The notes beneath the pieces are model-generated. The model was given only the letters and a program-made list of their open reading frames with translations. It ran no database searches and was not told where the DNA came from. Below are positions 36,904-47,164 of a DNA stretch of 64,000 bases, one piece after another. The position numbers and the translations under genes are program-made. The DNA is from JAWKOK01 sp963765875 (GTDB taxonomy: Bacteria > Chloroflexota > Anaerolineae > Caldilineales > Caldilineaceae): positions 558,001 to 622,000 of the forward strand of contig CAVXYK010000006.1 in assembly GCA_963765875.1 (NCBI GenBank). Direction: 5' to 3'. Positions within the stretch are counted from its first letter, which is position 1. Each line of letters opens with the position of its first letter.

Positions 36904-37548
36904 TCAGGCTTGCGGGTCAGGCTTGCGGCGCCGGCCTCTTCGCAACAGAACAACTGCACCCGCAAATATCGCCGCCACGATCAGCAGTGGAAGCCATCTG
37001 GGCAGCTGAGGCTTTAGCGGCTCGGGCAGGACCTCGGGGGCAACTTTGGCCTCGGTCCAATCAGCGACAGCCTTGGCGCCATTCGTCGTCACGCCGGTGA
37101 AATCAGCGCCCTCTACGTCGACGCCGACAAGCCTGCTCCCGCTGATATCGGCCCCAGTAAGGTCAGCATTCGCCAGATCGACGCCCATCAACTTCGCATT
37201 ACGCAGTGATGCATTTCGCAAGTTCGCCTCGCAAAGGTCAACCCCGGCAATGTGCGCGTTGTCGAGAGACGCCCCAGCCAGATTTGCGCCCTGCATATCA
37301 CACCCACCTAATTTTGCTCCACTGAGATCGCTGCCTTGTAGGTCACAGTTGCGCATGGCAATCCCCCCGAGCCTGATTCCTTTGAGGCTGACGCCGCTCA
37401 TATCCGTGTCGGAAAGATCGCGTTCGTCGGCTATCTGCGCCTTTACGGCCTCTAGCGTGTCGTATCGCCGAGGTGCGCTATCGCTTGACAGCCCATCGAT
37501 TGAGTTTTCGTTGTTCTTCCGGTCACCGTTCGTCTGCTCGCTACTCAT
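36904..37548 (-). CDS. Pentapeptide-repeat protein with C-terminal membrane anchor
   Basis: 214 residues. Residues 45-155 form consecutive A(D/N)LXX-type repeats (DLQGSDLSGAKLGGCDMQGA, NLRNASLRNAKLMGVDLANA), which fold into a right-handed quadrilateral beta-helix. A single membrane helix near the C-terminus (LPLLIVAAIFAGAVVLL) is followed by a basic RRGRRRKPD tail, so the helix domain probably faces outward and the tail the cytoplasm. Function is unknown; soluble relatives mimic DNA, but this membrane-anchored form is different. It stands alone. Confidence 0.8.
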   Translation of the reverse strand: MSSEQTNGDRKNNENSIDGLSSDSAPRRYDTLEAVKAQIADERDLSDTDMSGVSLKGIRLGGIAMRNCDLQGSDLSGAKLGGCDMQGANLAGASLDNAHIAGVDLCEANLRNASLRNAKLMGVDLANADLTGADISGSRLVGVDVEGADFTGVTTNGAKAVADWTEAKVAPEVLPEPLKPQLPRWLPLLIVAAIFAGAVVLLRRGRRRKPDPQA

Positions 37549-37603
37549 CTGTTTATCTCCTCATTTCCCAACTTAATTTATCGACTGCAACGTCGTACAT
37601 TTC

Positions 37604-39118
37604 TTACTCCAACAGATGCTTCTGCAGCTTGCCCATGGCGTTGCGTGGCAACTCATCTATGATAAGAAATTCCTTGGGCGTTTTGAAGCTCGCCAGCTGA
37701 CCGCGGCAGTAGGCTATGAGTGCCGTTTGATTGACGACGTTGCTGCAGACCAAGTAGGCAATCGGCGCCTCGCCCCACTCCGCGTCTGGCCTGCCCACAA
37801 CCGCAGCCTCGGCCACGCCGTCGAAGGTTTCCAGCACCTCTTCGATCTCGCGCGGATAGATATTGAAGCCGCCGCTGATGATCAGCTCATGGCTGCGGCC
37901 CAGCAAAGTTACGTAGCCGGTTGGCGGATCCTGCCGCGCCAGATCGCCAGTGACAAACCAGCGCCTGCCCAAATCATCGTGCACGAAGCTCTCTGCGGTC
38001 TTCTCCGGCGCGTTCCAGTAGGCACTGAAGACATTGCTGCCGCGCACAAGCAGCATGCCCTCCTCACCAACGGGGACATTGGTCATTTCGCCATCGACAA
38101 TGCGCATGGAGACGCCGGGGAGGGGCGTCCCCACGCTGCCCGGCACACGCGATCCGGCGTAGGGATTGCTCAGATTCATGCCCGTCTCGGTCATGCCGTA
38201 TCGTTCCAGGATCTGATGGCCGGTGAGATGTGCAAAGGCCTGATGCGTCTCGGCGGCCAGCGGCGCACTGCCCGAGCAGAAGAGACGCATAGCGCCCATG
38301 TCTACTTGCTCCTGCAAGGCCAGTTGATCCACCAAACGCACGTAGATGGTGGGCACGGCGAAGAAGAGCGTCGGTTCACCACTGGTCAAGTCAGCAACGA
38401 TGCTTGCCGCATCGAAGCGAGTCCGCAGCAGGACTGTCGCCCCTGCGGCCAACGCACAATGCAGGCCGACGATAAGCCCGTGAACATGAAAGAGCGGCAG
38501 GCAGAGCAACAGTCGATCATCCGGCTCCCACGCCCAGGCTGAGAGCAACCCGGTCACCGTTGCCAGCACATTGTTGTGGGTAATCATGGCGCCCTTGCTG
38601 CGCCCTGTTGTTCCCGACGTGTAGATGATCAGCGCCAGATCGTCGCCGAGGACGGCGGGTAGAGATCGCTTCTCGGAAGCCGAAGACCACTGTTCGATGT
38701 CATCGACGTCTAGCACTGCCTCAAGACTCGTCGAGTCCTCGGCGCCTACACGGACGCCGGCCTCCTCAAGAATCGATCGCTGCGCCCCCTCGGTGATCAA
38801 CAGTCGAGGCGTGCAGTCGGTCAGAATATGACCGATCTCTGTCCGTCGATAGCGCAAGTTGATGGGCACGACGACGGCGCCCAGACGAATGACCGCCAGG
38901 TAGGCGATAACAAATTCGACCCGGCTGTTGAGAAAGAAGGCCACCCGATCGCCCTTGCGCAATCCCCAACGCTGGAGACCGGCCCCCAGATCGTCAGCGG
39001 CAGCAAGGAGTTCTCTGTAGGTGATTGCTTGTTCGGTGCCGCTGTCAGTAATCCACTGCAGGGCTACTTGGTTCGGCGTCCGTCGAAGCGGTATGGCAAA
39101 CAGATCATGTAAATTCAT
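37604..39118 (-). CDS. AMP-dependent acyl-CoA ligase, malonyl-CoA synthetase (MatB)-like
   Basis: 504 residues from the Met at 39118 (MNLHDLFAIP). The phosphate-binding motif is LIIYTSGTTGRSKGAMITHN. The adenylation motif appears as ERYGMTETGMNLSNPYAGSR with RWFVTGDLARQD. The C-terminal hinge carries SGGFNIYPREIEEVLE and ends in LPRNAMGKLQKHLL, with the catalytic Lys. The PLFHVHGLIVGLHCALAAGA and GMTETGMN segments resemble malonyl-CoA synthetases, which activate malonate for fatty acid or polyketide use. Other short acyl substrates remain possible. It lies downstream of a class V aminotransferase on the same strand, 55 bases apart. Confidence 0.85.
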   Translation of the reverse strand: MNLHDLFAIPLRRTPNQVALQWITDSGTEQAITYRELLAAADDLGAGLQRWGLRKGDRVAFFLNSRVEFVIAYLAVIRLGAVVVPINLRYRRTEIGHILTDCTPRLLITEGAQRSILEEAGVRVGAEDSTSLEAVLDVDDIEQWSSASEKRSLPAVLGDDLALIIYTSGTTGRSKGAMITHNNVLATVTGLLSAWAWEPDDRLLLCLPLFHVHGLIVGLHCALAAGATVLLRTRFDAASIVADLTSGEPTLFFAVPTIYVRLVDQLALQEQVDMGAMRLFCSGSAPLAAETHQAFAHLTGHQILERYGMTETGMNLSNPYAGSRVPGSVGTPLPGVSMRIVDGEMTNVPVGEEGMLLVRGSNVFSAYWNAPEKTAESFVHDDLGRRWFVTGDLARQDPPTGYVTLLGRSHELIISGGFNIYPREIEEVLETFDGVAEAAVVGRPDAEWGEAPIAYLVCSNVVNQTALIAYCRGQLASFKTPKEFLIIDELPRNAMGKLQKHLLE

Positions 39119-39173
39119 AAGCTTGCCGACGCCCACCCGTCACAATCAAGCATTGAAAATTCACAATTCAGCA

Positions 39174-40265
39174 TTATCTTTCCCTCTTCGCCAGCACCTC
39201 TGCCAACACATCCATCCCCCGGCCCGCCAACTCCATATCGGCCTGTGACCCCATGTGGCCAATGCGAAACACCTTGCCGGCGAGCGGTCCATAGTTGCCG
39301 CCAACCACCATTCCACGCTCGCGCAGCGCTGCGTCCAGAGCGGGCCACGTCCAACCGGCGGGTACATGCGCTGCGGTGACCGTAGGCGAGCAGATGGCTT
39401 CGCTGGTTGGGAACAGGTCGACGTCCATATCGAGCAGCCGTTGGCGACAATAGGCGGCCACGTTTGCATGTCGTTGGTAGACGTTCTCTATCCCCTCACC
39501 CAGGAGCAGATCGATAGTGACCTGAAGCCCGGCCATGGCCTGCCAGTTGTGGGTGTACGGGAAATAGCGATCGGCCACCGCCGTGCGCCAGGGCTTGATC
39601 GCGTCGTAGCCGGCATAATCGACATGCTCGATGGCATTCCATGCGCGCGGGCTGACGCTGATCATAGAGAGGTCGGGCATCAGGCTGAGCACCTTTTGGC
39701 TGCCGAGCAAGCCCAGGTCGATGTGGCAGGCGTCCACCTCGACGGGGACACCGCCTCCACTGGCGACAAAGTCGACGTAGAACAGCGCATCCACTTCACG
39801 GCAGATCGCGCCCAATTCATCCAGTGGATTGAGGGTGCCGCTGGGCGTCTCGCAGTGGACCGCCGTGATCATCTTGGGTCGGAAGCGCAATGCAGCCTCG
39901 CGCACCTGTTGCACATCGGCGATGTCATTGTCGCCAAAATCGAGGGTCTCGACCTCTGCGCCGACGCTGCGCGCCATGTCGCCGATGCCTGCACCGAAGA
40001 GACCGGTCGACACGGCCAGGACGCGGTCGCCCGGCACGAGCACGCTCTTGAGCGCGCCCCAAAGCGCAATCATCCCCTCGCCGGTCTGGATTGAGATGTC
40101 GTTCCGGGTGTTCAATATCTGTCGCAATCCGGCTTCGCAGGAGCCGTACAGGGCGAAAAACTCATCCTCCATGTCGGCGCTGCCGTAGTCGATCTGGTAG
40201 GCGGCTCGGACAGGCTCCGGGATCGAGACCGGCCCGGGCACAAACGGGATGGGGTAGGTTTGCAT
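39174..40265 (-). CDS. Class V aminotransferase (alanine-glyoxylate/serine-type)
   Basis: 363 residues, start at 40265 (MQTYPIPFVPGPVSIPEPVR) after GAGGAGAT. The PLP lysine is in DLGLLGSQKVLSLMPDL, and the cofactor aspartate in LFYVDFVASGGGVPVEV. The HNWQAMAGLQ segment and the final FRIGHMGSQADMELAGRGMD are hallmarks of alanine-glyoxylate/serine-pyruvate aminotransferases. It transfers an amino group between alanine or serine and glyoxylate or a related keto acid. It is divergent from the helicase-like gene at 40320 with only 54 bases between starts, so promoters must overlap, and it may be cotranscribed with the downstream acyl-CoA ligase. Confidence 0.9.
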   Translation of the reverse strand: MQTYPIPFVPGPVSIPEPVRAAYQIDYGSADMEDEFFALYGSCEAGLRQILNTRNDISIQTGEGMIALWGALKSVLVPGDRVLAVSTGLFGAGIGDMARSVGAEVETLDFGDNDIADVQQVREAALRFRPKMITAVHCETPSGTLNPLDELGAICREVDALFYVDFVASGGGVPVEVDACHIDLGLLGSQKVLSLMPDLSMISVSPRAWNAIEHVDYAGYDAIKPWRTAVADRYFPYTHNWQAMAGLQVTIDLLLGEGIENVYQRHANVAAYCRQRLLDMDVDLFPTSEAICSPTVTAAHVPAGWTWPALDAALRERGMVVGGNYGPLAGKVFRIGHMGSQADMELAGRGMDVLAEVLAKRER

Positions 40266-40319
40266 GGTCGATCTCCTCTTACACTTGTCACGATCAACAC
40301 TTCTCAATACAATAAACGT

Positions 40320-42554
40320 ATGCAATCCATTCTACCTGCCCTGGAATCAACCAACAAACTCTTTCTCTCTGGACCGTTTGGCTGCGGCAAGAGCACGCTG
40401 GCCGTCGAGCGCGTGCGCTGGCTGATACGTCAGGAGCGGGTGCGCGGCGATGACATTCTGATCCTCGTGCCCCAACGCACACTGGCCCAAACCTATTACA
40501 CGGCGCTGCGTTCAGCCGACCTCCCGCCTGGAACCGGCCCCCAGGTGACAACGGTGGCGGGCCTCGCTCGTAATGCCGTCCAACTCTACTGGCCGCTGCT
40601 GACTGCCGATGGCGGCTTTCCAGATGACGGCAACTCGGGGGCCAAGCGCGAACCGACCTTCCTCAATCTTGAGACCAGCCAATATCATATGGGGCAGTTT
40701 GTGGATGCGGCGCTCGAACGAGGTGATTTTGACGGAGTGGTTGTTGAGCGCAATCGCATCATCAGTCAGGTATTGGACAATCTCAACAAGGCCGCTCTGC
40801 ACGGCTTTTCAATCGATGAGGCCTACCAGCGGCTGGAACTGGCCGTGCCGACCGGCGAGCAGCAGACGGCCCGGCTCAACGCCTTGCGAGCGGCGCGGCA
40901 GATCAGCAACGAGTTCCGTGCGCTCTGCCTGAATGAAACGTTGATCGACTTTAGCTTGCAGATCGAGCTCTTCAATGACCAGGTGCTTGTCCACCAATGG
41001 AGCCGCACCCATCTCTTCCGCAGTCATCGCCACCTCGTCTTTGACAATCTGGAAGAAGACACCCACACGGCCCATGGCCTGGTCCACGCCTGGCTGCCCC
41101 ATCTGGAGAGCGCGCTGTTGCTCGCCGATAGCGATGCAGGCTATCGTTTTTTCTTGGGCGCAGATCCAGAGGGCGTGGAAGAGTTGGCAAAGGCCTGCGA
41201 TGAGCAGATCACGCTCAGCCGAAGCCACGTTATGTCGAACACCGTGGCGGCGCTGGCCGACGGCGTAGATCGCGCAATGCGCGGGCGGGCAGCAGTTGCA
41301 CGCGATGCTGCAATGCAGGGCGACACCACACCGGCCCCGATGGAGGCCACAACTCACGACGACGTTGCAGAAGAATCGCCCCATGCGCTTGACGCCCTAA
41401 CACTGCCCGATGTTGAGTTTCGCTTCTACCCACAGATGATCAGCTGGGTGGTCGAAGAAGTGAGACGACTGGTTCACGATGACGGTCTGCCGCCGGGGGA
41501 GATCGCCATTCTATCGCCCTTTGTCAGTGATGCGCTACGTTTTAGCCTCCAGACATCTCTGGCCGAGCATGGCATCACCTGCACCACGCACCGGCCCAGC
41601 CGCGCCCTGCAAGACGAGCCGTCAGCCCGCTGTTTGGTGACGCTGGCACTCCTGGCCCACCCCGAATGGGGTATCCGCCCCGCTGCAGACGACGTGACGT
41701 TGGCACTGACATTGGCCATCTCGGCGCTGGACCCGGTGCGGGCCCACTTGCTCAGTCAGATTGTCTATCCGCCACGGCGAAAGATCGTCGAGTTGGGGCG
41801 ATTCGGCTCACTAGTGCCTGCCATGCAGGAGCGCATCACCTTCCGCATCGGCGAAGCCTATGACCGGTTACAAGGTTGGCTCGCCGGCTATCGGGCAAGC
41901 GCTGACCCTGTCCCGCTGGACCAGTTTTTTGCCCGTCTGTTTGGTGAGCTATTGAGTCAGCCCGACTACGGCTTCCACCAGGATCTTGATGCCGCACGCA
42001 TTGCGAATCAATTGGTCGAATCGGCGCGCAATTTCCGCTGGTCGTTGGAGAACACGATCAGCGTCGATGGTCTTGGATGCAAGGCCAGCGTACCATCCAC
42101 GAAACAGGATGACGGACTCGACTGGCGAGTGAGACTTGGCCGCGAGTATGTACAACTCTTCGAAAGCGGCGCACTGGGAGCGCTCTACGTACCCGGCTGG
42201 CGTATTTCCGAGGATGCCGTCTTCCTGGCCCCGGCCTATACCTTCCTCATGCGCAATCAGCCGGTCGACGTACAGTTCTGGCTGGACATCGGCGCCGGCG
42301 GCTGGTGGGAACGACTCTACCAGCCGCTCACCCACCCCTTCGTGCTCTCGCGCCGTTGGTCGCGCCACGAGCTGTGGAGCGACGCCCACGAGTATGATAC
42401 GCGCCAGCAGACCATGCGGCGTCTCTTGTTGGGCCTTGTGCGGCGCACGCGTGGCCGCATCTACGTGACCATGAGCGACTACAGCGAGAGCGGGTTCGAA
42501 CAGCGAGGGCCATTGATGGCGTTGGTCAACCGGTTGTTGGCACAGACGAAGTAG
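40320..42554 (+). CDS. P-loop ATPase, superfamily I helicase-like (UvrD/AddB-type), partner unknown
   Basis: 744 residues from the ATG at 40320. Walker A is LFLSGPFGCGKSTLAVERVR near residue 20, followed by DDILILVPQRTLAQTYY (motif Ia-like). A Walker B-like strand reads HRHLVFDNLEEDTHTAHGLV, with DN instead of the usual DE. Further on come GEIAILSPFVSDALRFSLQT and TCTTHRPSRALQDEPSARCL, which resemble motifs IV-V of UvrD/RecB-like proteins. No nuclease motif is evident. Such proteins are scattered in Chloroflexota and Cyanobacteria, and their repair role is presumed. A single gene with no AddA/RecC partner visible. Confidence 0.65.
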   Translation: MQSILPALESTNKLFLSGPFGCGKSTLAVERVRWLIRQERVRGDDILILVPQRTLAQTYYTALRSADLPPGTGPQVTTVAGLARNAVQLYWPLLTADGGFPDDGNSGAKREPTFLNLETSQYHMGQFVDAALERGDFDGVVVERNRIISQVLDNLNKAALHGFSIDEAYQRLELAVPTGEQQTARLNALRAARQISNEFRALCLNETLIDFSLQIELFNDQVLVHQWSRTHLFRSHRHLVFDNLEEDTHTAHGLVHAWLPHLESALLLADSDAGYRFFLGADPEGVEELAKACDEQITLSRSHVMSNTVAALADGVDRAMRGRAAVARDAAMQGDTTPAPMEATTHDDVAEESPHALDALTLPDVEFRFYPQMISWVVEEVRRLVHDDGLPPGEIAILSPFVSDALRFSLQTSLAEHGITCTTHRPSRALQDEPSARCLVTLALLAHPEWGIRPAADDVTLALTLAISALDPVRAHLLSQIVYPPRRKIVELGRFGSLVPAMQERITFRIGEAYDRLQGWLAGYRASADPVPLDQFFARLFGELLSQPDYGFHQDLDAARIANQLVESARNFRWSLENTISVDGLGCKASVPSTKQDDGLDWRVRLGREYVQLFESGALGALYVPGWRISEDAVFLAPAYTFLMRNQPVDVQFWLDIGAGGWWERLYQPLTHPFVLSRRWSRHELWSDAHEYDTRQQTMRRLLLGLVRRTRGRIYVTMSDYSESGFEQRGPLMALVNRLLAQTK

Positions 42555-42566
42555 GCCTACCCAACC

Positions 42567-43988
42567 TCAATAGATCTGCAATCCCCGCGCCTCGCGACGC
42601 CCATCGCGCCACGCCTCAGCACCTGCATTGTGACGATGCTGTTCCTTCACGCGCAGACCCGATTTCTCAGGAATCTCATGTTTGGCATAGAAAGCATCCA
42701 GACGAGCGGTCAGCTCGGCGACCACCGGCGCCGTGGCCGAGTCGTTGATCAGGTTCTCCACCTCGTGTGGATCATTGACCAGATCGAAAAGGTCGTTGGG
42801 ACCGTCGGGATAGCGCAGCACCAATTTCCACTGCGGCGTGCGGATCATGCGCAGATCGCCATACTCGCCGTAGATCGTCTCATCCCACTCCACTCGCTCG
42901 CCTTGGAGCATGGCCCGATACGAGTGACCGGGGTAGTTGCGTTCCTCATCGGGTACGATGTCGACAATATCGAGGAGGGTGGAAAAGCCGTCGTAGTGAT
43001 CGACAGCCTGTTCGATCACCTGCCCGGCGGCAATGCCCGGGCCACGCCAGATCAACGGGATGCTCAGGGATGTCTCATACATATTGAGCGGCCGCGTGCT
43101 GTTGCCCTTGCCCCAGAAGCCATGGTGGCCCTGGGCGCAGCCGTGGTCCGACGTGTAGATGATGATGGTGTTGTCCAACTGACCCAGCGCTTCGAGCTTG
43201 TCCAGAATGCGCCCGATATTGTTGTCGATCTCGGTGACGGCCGCGTAGTAGCCGATGTACCGATCTCGCAACAGCGCACTCGGCGGCGAGTCGCCGGGGC
43301 CGTCTTCATTCTTGACCCACAGATGCGTGTTGTAGGCTGGGATATCATCAAAGGAGGCATGCTGATAGAGTGCCGTCACAGCGGGATCATGGTGGTGCTG
43401 GCCATAAGGCGAATGGGTGGCGATGTAGCCGATGTTGAGAAAGAAGGGGTGATCTGCGGGCGCCTGGTCGAGAAACTCAATGGCATGGTCGGTGATGTAG
43501 GCCGACTTGTTTCCGTCAAGTTCAACGAACCCGCCATCATCATCTACATAGACGTAGGATTCATTGTGTGCGCCCTGCCAACGGGGAAGACCGAAGTGAT
43601 AGTCGGCGCCACGTGGCTTGAGATGGGACTGGCCCAGATGCCATTTGCCGCTCAAGCCAACGCTGTAGCCGGCATCGTGCAGAAGTTGCAACAGTGTCAC
43701 ATCATCCGCCAGCCAGTCACGGTCGCCCACATCCAACTCGGCTTCCTGGAGCCAATCGTGGATACCGACCTGGCTGGCCGTGCGTCCGGTCAGCAGGCAG
43801 GCGCGGGCAGGCGAACAGACCGGGGTTGGCGTGAAGGCATTGGCGAAGCGTGTACCCTCGGACGCCAGCCGGTCGAGATTGGGCGTCTGCACTTCGCTGT
43901 TGCCATAGCAACCATTGGCCCAGGTACCGTGGTCGTCGGTCAAGAAGAGCAGTATGTTCGGTCGTCGTGACCGAAGATCATTGGACAT
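42567..43988 (-). CDS. Sulfatase (alkaline phosphatase superfamily, CSPAR type)
   Basis: 473 residues. The formylglycine motif is PTPVCSPARACLLTGRTASQ, with Cys near residue 58. Metal-binding residues appear in NILLFLTDDHGTWA and in IIYTSDHGCAQGHHGFWGKG. KWHLGQSHLKPRG is another typical motif. There is no signal peptide, so it would act in the cytoplasm unless exported differently, or the product is acquired intracellularly. It requires a formylglycine-generating enzyme, which is not in this window. It is divergent from the next sulfatase and belongs to the sulfated-glycan locus. Confidence 0.92.
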   Translation of the reverse strand: MSNDLRSRRPNILLFLTDDHGTWANGCYGNSEVQTPNLDRLASEGTRFANAFTPTPVCSPARACLLTGRTASQVGIHDWLQEAELDVGDRDWLADDVTLLQLLHDAGYSVGLSGKWHLGQSHLKPRGADYHFGLPRWQGAHNESYVYVDDDGGFVELDGNKSAYITDHAIEFLDQAPADHPFFLNIGYIATHSPYGQHHHDPAVTALYQHASFDDIPAYNTHLWVKNEDGPGDSPPSALLRDRYIGYYAAVTEIDNNIGRILDKLEALGQLDNTIIIYTSDHGCAQGHHGFWGKGNSTRPLNMYETSLSIPLIWRGPGIAAGQVIEQAVDHYDGFSTLLDIVDIVPDEERNYPGHSYRAMLQGERVEWDETIYGEYGDLRMIRTPQWKLVLRYPDGPNDLFDLVNDPHEVENLINDSATAPVVAELTARLDAFYAKHEIPEKSGLRVKEQHRHNAGAEAWRDGRREARGLQIY

Positions 43989-44199
43989 ACGGTCATGACC
44001 TCTTGGGTGCGTACGGAATTTTTTGATGTCAGGAGCAGCAGGAAGAATCCCACGGTTGTTTTTTTTTCAGGCCTAGTATACCATATCGTTTACCGCATCA
44101 AATAGGTCTCTCGCGGAACCACCTCGCTTCTGTTCGTGATGAACCATTCCCCCTGTTGCGGTTCGACTTCAGGCAAGCAATTGGAGAGTAAGGCACCAC

Positions 44200-45696
44200 A
44201 TGAAAGCCATCATGGTCATGTTTGACAGCCTCAATCGTCACATGTTGCCGCCATACGGCTGCGAGACGATCCAGGCCTTCAACTTTACCCGTCTGGCTGA
44301 GCAGGCAGCGACCTTTGACAATTGCTACGTGGGCAGCATGCCCTGCATTCCCGCGCGTCGCGAGTTGCATACCGGTCGCTACAACTTCCTCCATCGCAGT
44401 TGGGGGCCGCTGGAGCCTTTTGACGACTCGATGCCCGATATCCTGAAAGAAAATGGCATCTACACCCATCTAATCACCGACCATCTCCACTACTTTGAGG
44501 ACGGCGGCGTCAACTACCACACACGGTACAACAGTTGGGAATACCTGCGTGGTCAACAGGGCGATCCCTGGCTTGGGGTTGTCAAAGACCCTGAGATGCC
44601 GTCCATGTTGCTGCCGATTCCCGAGGAGGCCCCACACTGGTTCAAGGGACTGCGACGACAGGATTGGGTCAACCGGGCCCAGATGCCAAATGAGGAGCAG
44701 CACCCACAGGCCAAGACATTTGCCCGCGGGCTGGAATTCATCCACGAGAACCATGACGCCGACAGCTGGTTTCTGCATCTGGAAACCTTCGATCCACATG
44801 AGCCCTTTTTCAGCAGCGACCGATTCAAGCAACTCTATCCCGACGCCTACGACGGACCCCACTTCGACTGGCCACCCTATCGACGCGTCGAGGAGACGCC
44901 CGAGCAGGTTCAACACATTCGCAACCGCTATGCCGCGCTGCTCAGCATGTGCGATCACTATCTGGGCAAGGTACTCGATCTCATGGATCGCTACGATCTC
45001 TGGGATGACACCATGCTGATTGTCAACACGGACCATGGGTTCATGCTCGGCGAGCACGATCTGGTGGGCCAAGGTCGTGCAGCCCTTCTACAACGAGATC
45101 GCCCACATTCCCCTCTTCATCTGGGATCCGCGCAGCCGGGTCAGCAATGAGCGACGCAGTGCGTTGGTCCAGACCATCGATCTGCCTGCCACATTGCTCG
45201 ACTACTTCGATGTCGAGCAACCGCCGGATCTGCAGGGCGTCTCTCTACATGACGTAATTGCAGACGACACTCCTATTCGCGACGCAGCGCTTTTTGGCGT
45301 CCATGGCGGCCATGTTAACCTGACAGATGGACGGTATGTCTACATGCGTGCACCGGACACCGCAGAGAACTCGCCTCTCTACGAATATACGTTGATGCCC
45401 AGCCATATGCGCACACCGTTCTCGCACGCGGAGCTAGCGCATATCGAAAGCACTGGTCCGCTCCCCTTCAGCAAGGGCTGTCAGATGATGAAAATCGCAT
45501 CCCGTCCCGCTCTGGGCAGTCGCGGCCCAGGAGTTCGGCACACGGCTCTTTGATCTTCAGGTGGATCCGGCCCAAGACGATCCGCTGCAAAATGTCGAGC
45601 TTGAAGAGCAGCTCAGCCGGAAGATGGTGCGACTGATGCAGGCCAACGATGCGCCTGCGGAGCAGTTCACACGATCTGGGCCTCAAGATAGTGTAG
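44200..45696 (+). CDS. Sulfatase (CIPAR type), three frameshifts, paralog of the gene at 49497
   Basis: The product starts MKAIMVMFDSLNRHMLPPYG and carries the formylglycine site SMPCIPARRELHTGRYNF. Metal-site motifs LHLETFDPHEPFF and IVNTDHGFMLGEHD are intact. A surplus G near 45064 shifts the frame: the corrected reading continues as AKVVQPFYNEIAHIPLFIWD. Another change near 45520 gives QEFGTRLFDLQVDPAQ. A last one near 45677 restores LGLKIV and the stop at 45696. The intact paralog at 49497-50996 makes each correction obvious. Start at 44200 has GGAGAG upstream. It likely removes sulfate from a glycan monomer brought in by the adjacent ABC transporter. Confidence 0.8.
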
Positions 45697-45813
45697 TTCC
45701 GCTGGCGAATCGTGGCACTTGCTACCGATGATCAGATCAAGATTTCGTGACACTTTCCTGTTTCATTTTTACTCGTTGCTCCAGCAATCACCACATCTAC
45801 AAAGGAGATTCAT

Positions 45814-47124
45814 ATGCGACCATTGACAAGAAGAGGCTTTCTGCAACTCACTGGCGTGACCGCAGCCGGCGCGTTCCTTGCCGCCTGTGCACCCGCTGCG
45901 CCGTCCGGTGAAGCCGGTGAAGCGGCTGCGCCGTCCGGCGAGCGGCCGGAACTGGCGATTTCCATCGTTGACTATGTTGAGGCCACACAGCAGGTGCTGG
46001 AAGATGACATCTTCCCCAGCTTCGAAGGTGCGGACATCGTGCCAAACTACACGGCCTGGAATCGCTACAACGAAGAGATGACCACGGCCTTCGCCGGCGG
46101 CGTCACGCCCGATCTCTTCCAGGGCGGCGCAGTCTGGGCCCCGCAGATGGCCAAACGCGGCTGGTCATTGCCGCTGGACGACCTGATTGCCGGGGCTGAT
46201 GAATCTTGGAACTGGGACGACTGGTTCCCGGCCCTGCAGGACGATGCGACGATCGACGGCCAGGTTGTGGCAGTGCCCTATCGCTTTGACATCCGCAGCT
46301 TCTGGTATCGTCAGGATCATATGGAAGAGGCAGGCTTCGACGCACCGCCGACCAACTGGGAAGAACTGTCCGAGTGGGCCAACGCATTGACCATCCGTGA
46401 CGGTGATGCTATCACGAGAGAGGGCTTCCACTATTCCAGCCCCGGTGGCTGGCAGAACGATCTGCAACCCTACATGTACTTCATGGAGATGGCCGGGGGA
46501 CAGTTCCTCAGCGACGATCTGAGCACATGTACGCTGGACTCGGACGAATGCATCGAAGCGATGGAGTATATCCACAAGCTGATCGTCGTCGACAAGGTTC
46601 AGCCTTATCCGGGCTTTGAGGCTCAAGGCGATCTGGGGCCAATGGAGGCCGGTCTGGCCGCTTCCACCATGGCGTCAGCCGATCCGGAACGAAATGCTCA
46701 GACGTATGCGCCGGATGAACTGGAATTGCTGCATGTGACGTTGCCCCTGGAACATCATGTACAGGCAACCCATGTCTGGGTGAACAAGTGGTTCATCTCC
46801 AGTATGACCAAAGAGGTCGATGCAACCTGGGATCTGCTCACACACATGACCAGCTCAGAAAACCAGGAGAAGTATAGCGGCTCCGGCCTCTACCAGCCTC
46901 CGCGCCAATCGTTGCGCGACGCTGAGTTCATGACCGACCGCATGAAGGTCCTCTTCGAATCGACGGAATACGCATATCCTTATCCCAAACACTGGCGCCT
47001 AATCGAGCTGTTCCGCCCGTTCTCGACGGAGCTTGAACTCTGCCTGAGTGGCAACCAGTCGCCCGAAGAGACCATGGTCAACACCTGCACGGCCATCAAC
47101 GAGATTTTGGCCGAAGACGCGTAG
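45814..47124 (+). CDS. Extracellular solute-binding lipoprotein of a sugar ABC transporter (family 1)
   Basis: 436 residues, start at 45814 after AAAGGAG. The N-terminus carries a twin-arginine-like stretch and lipobox (LTRRGFLQLTGVTAAGAFLA then ACAP), so the protein is lipid-anchored outside the membrane. Family features include TPDLFQGGAVWAPQMAKRGW, VAVPYRFDIRSFWYRQDHME and TNWEELSEWANALT, as in carbohydrate-binding proteins of the MalE/UgpB type. It is followed by two matching permeases at 47327 and 48264. The sugar may be sulfated, since sulfatase genes flank the operon on both sides. Confidence 0.9.
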   Translation: MRPLTRRGFLQLTGVTAAGAFLAACAPAAPSGEAGEAAAPSGERPELAISIVDYVEATQQVLEDDIFPSFEGADIVPNYTAWNRYNEEMTTAFAGGVTPDLFQGGAVWAPQMAKRGWSLPLDDLIAGADESWNWDDWFPALQDDATIDGQVVAVPYRFDIRSFWYRQDHMEEAGFDAPPTNWEELSEWANALTIRDGDAITREGFHYSSPGGWQNDLQPYMYFMEMAGGQFLSDDLSTCTLDSDECIEAMEYIHKLIVVDKVQPYPGFEAQGDLGPMEAGLAASTMASADPERNAQTYAPDELELLHVTLPLEHHVQATHVWVNKWFISSMTKEVDATWDLLTHMTSSENQEKYSGSGLYQPPRQSLRDAEFMTDRMKVLFESTEYAYPYPKHWRLIELFRPFSTELELCLSGNQSPEETMVNTCTAINEILAEDA

Positions 47125-47164
47125 GACGGGGATTCGCTACGGATTGAGTTCATCGGAAAACGTA

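Noticed and set aside
42630..43970. 446-residue plus-strand ORF antisense to the sulfatase
   Set aside because: It lies entirely opposite a gene with complete sulfatase motifs and has no recognisable product. A long antisense ORF is common in GC-rich DNA.
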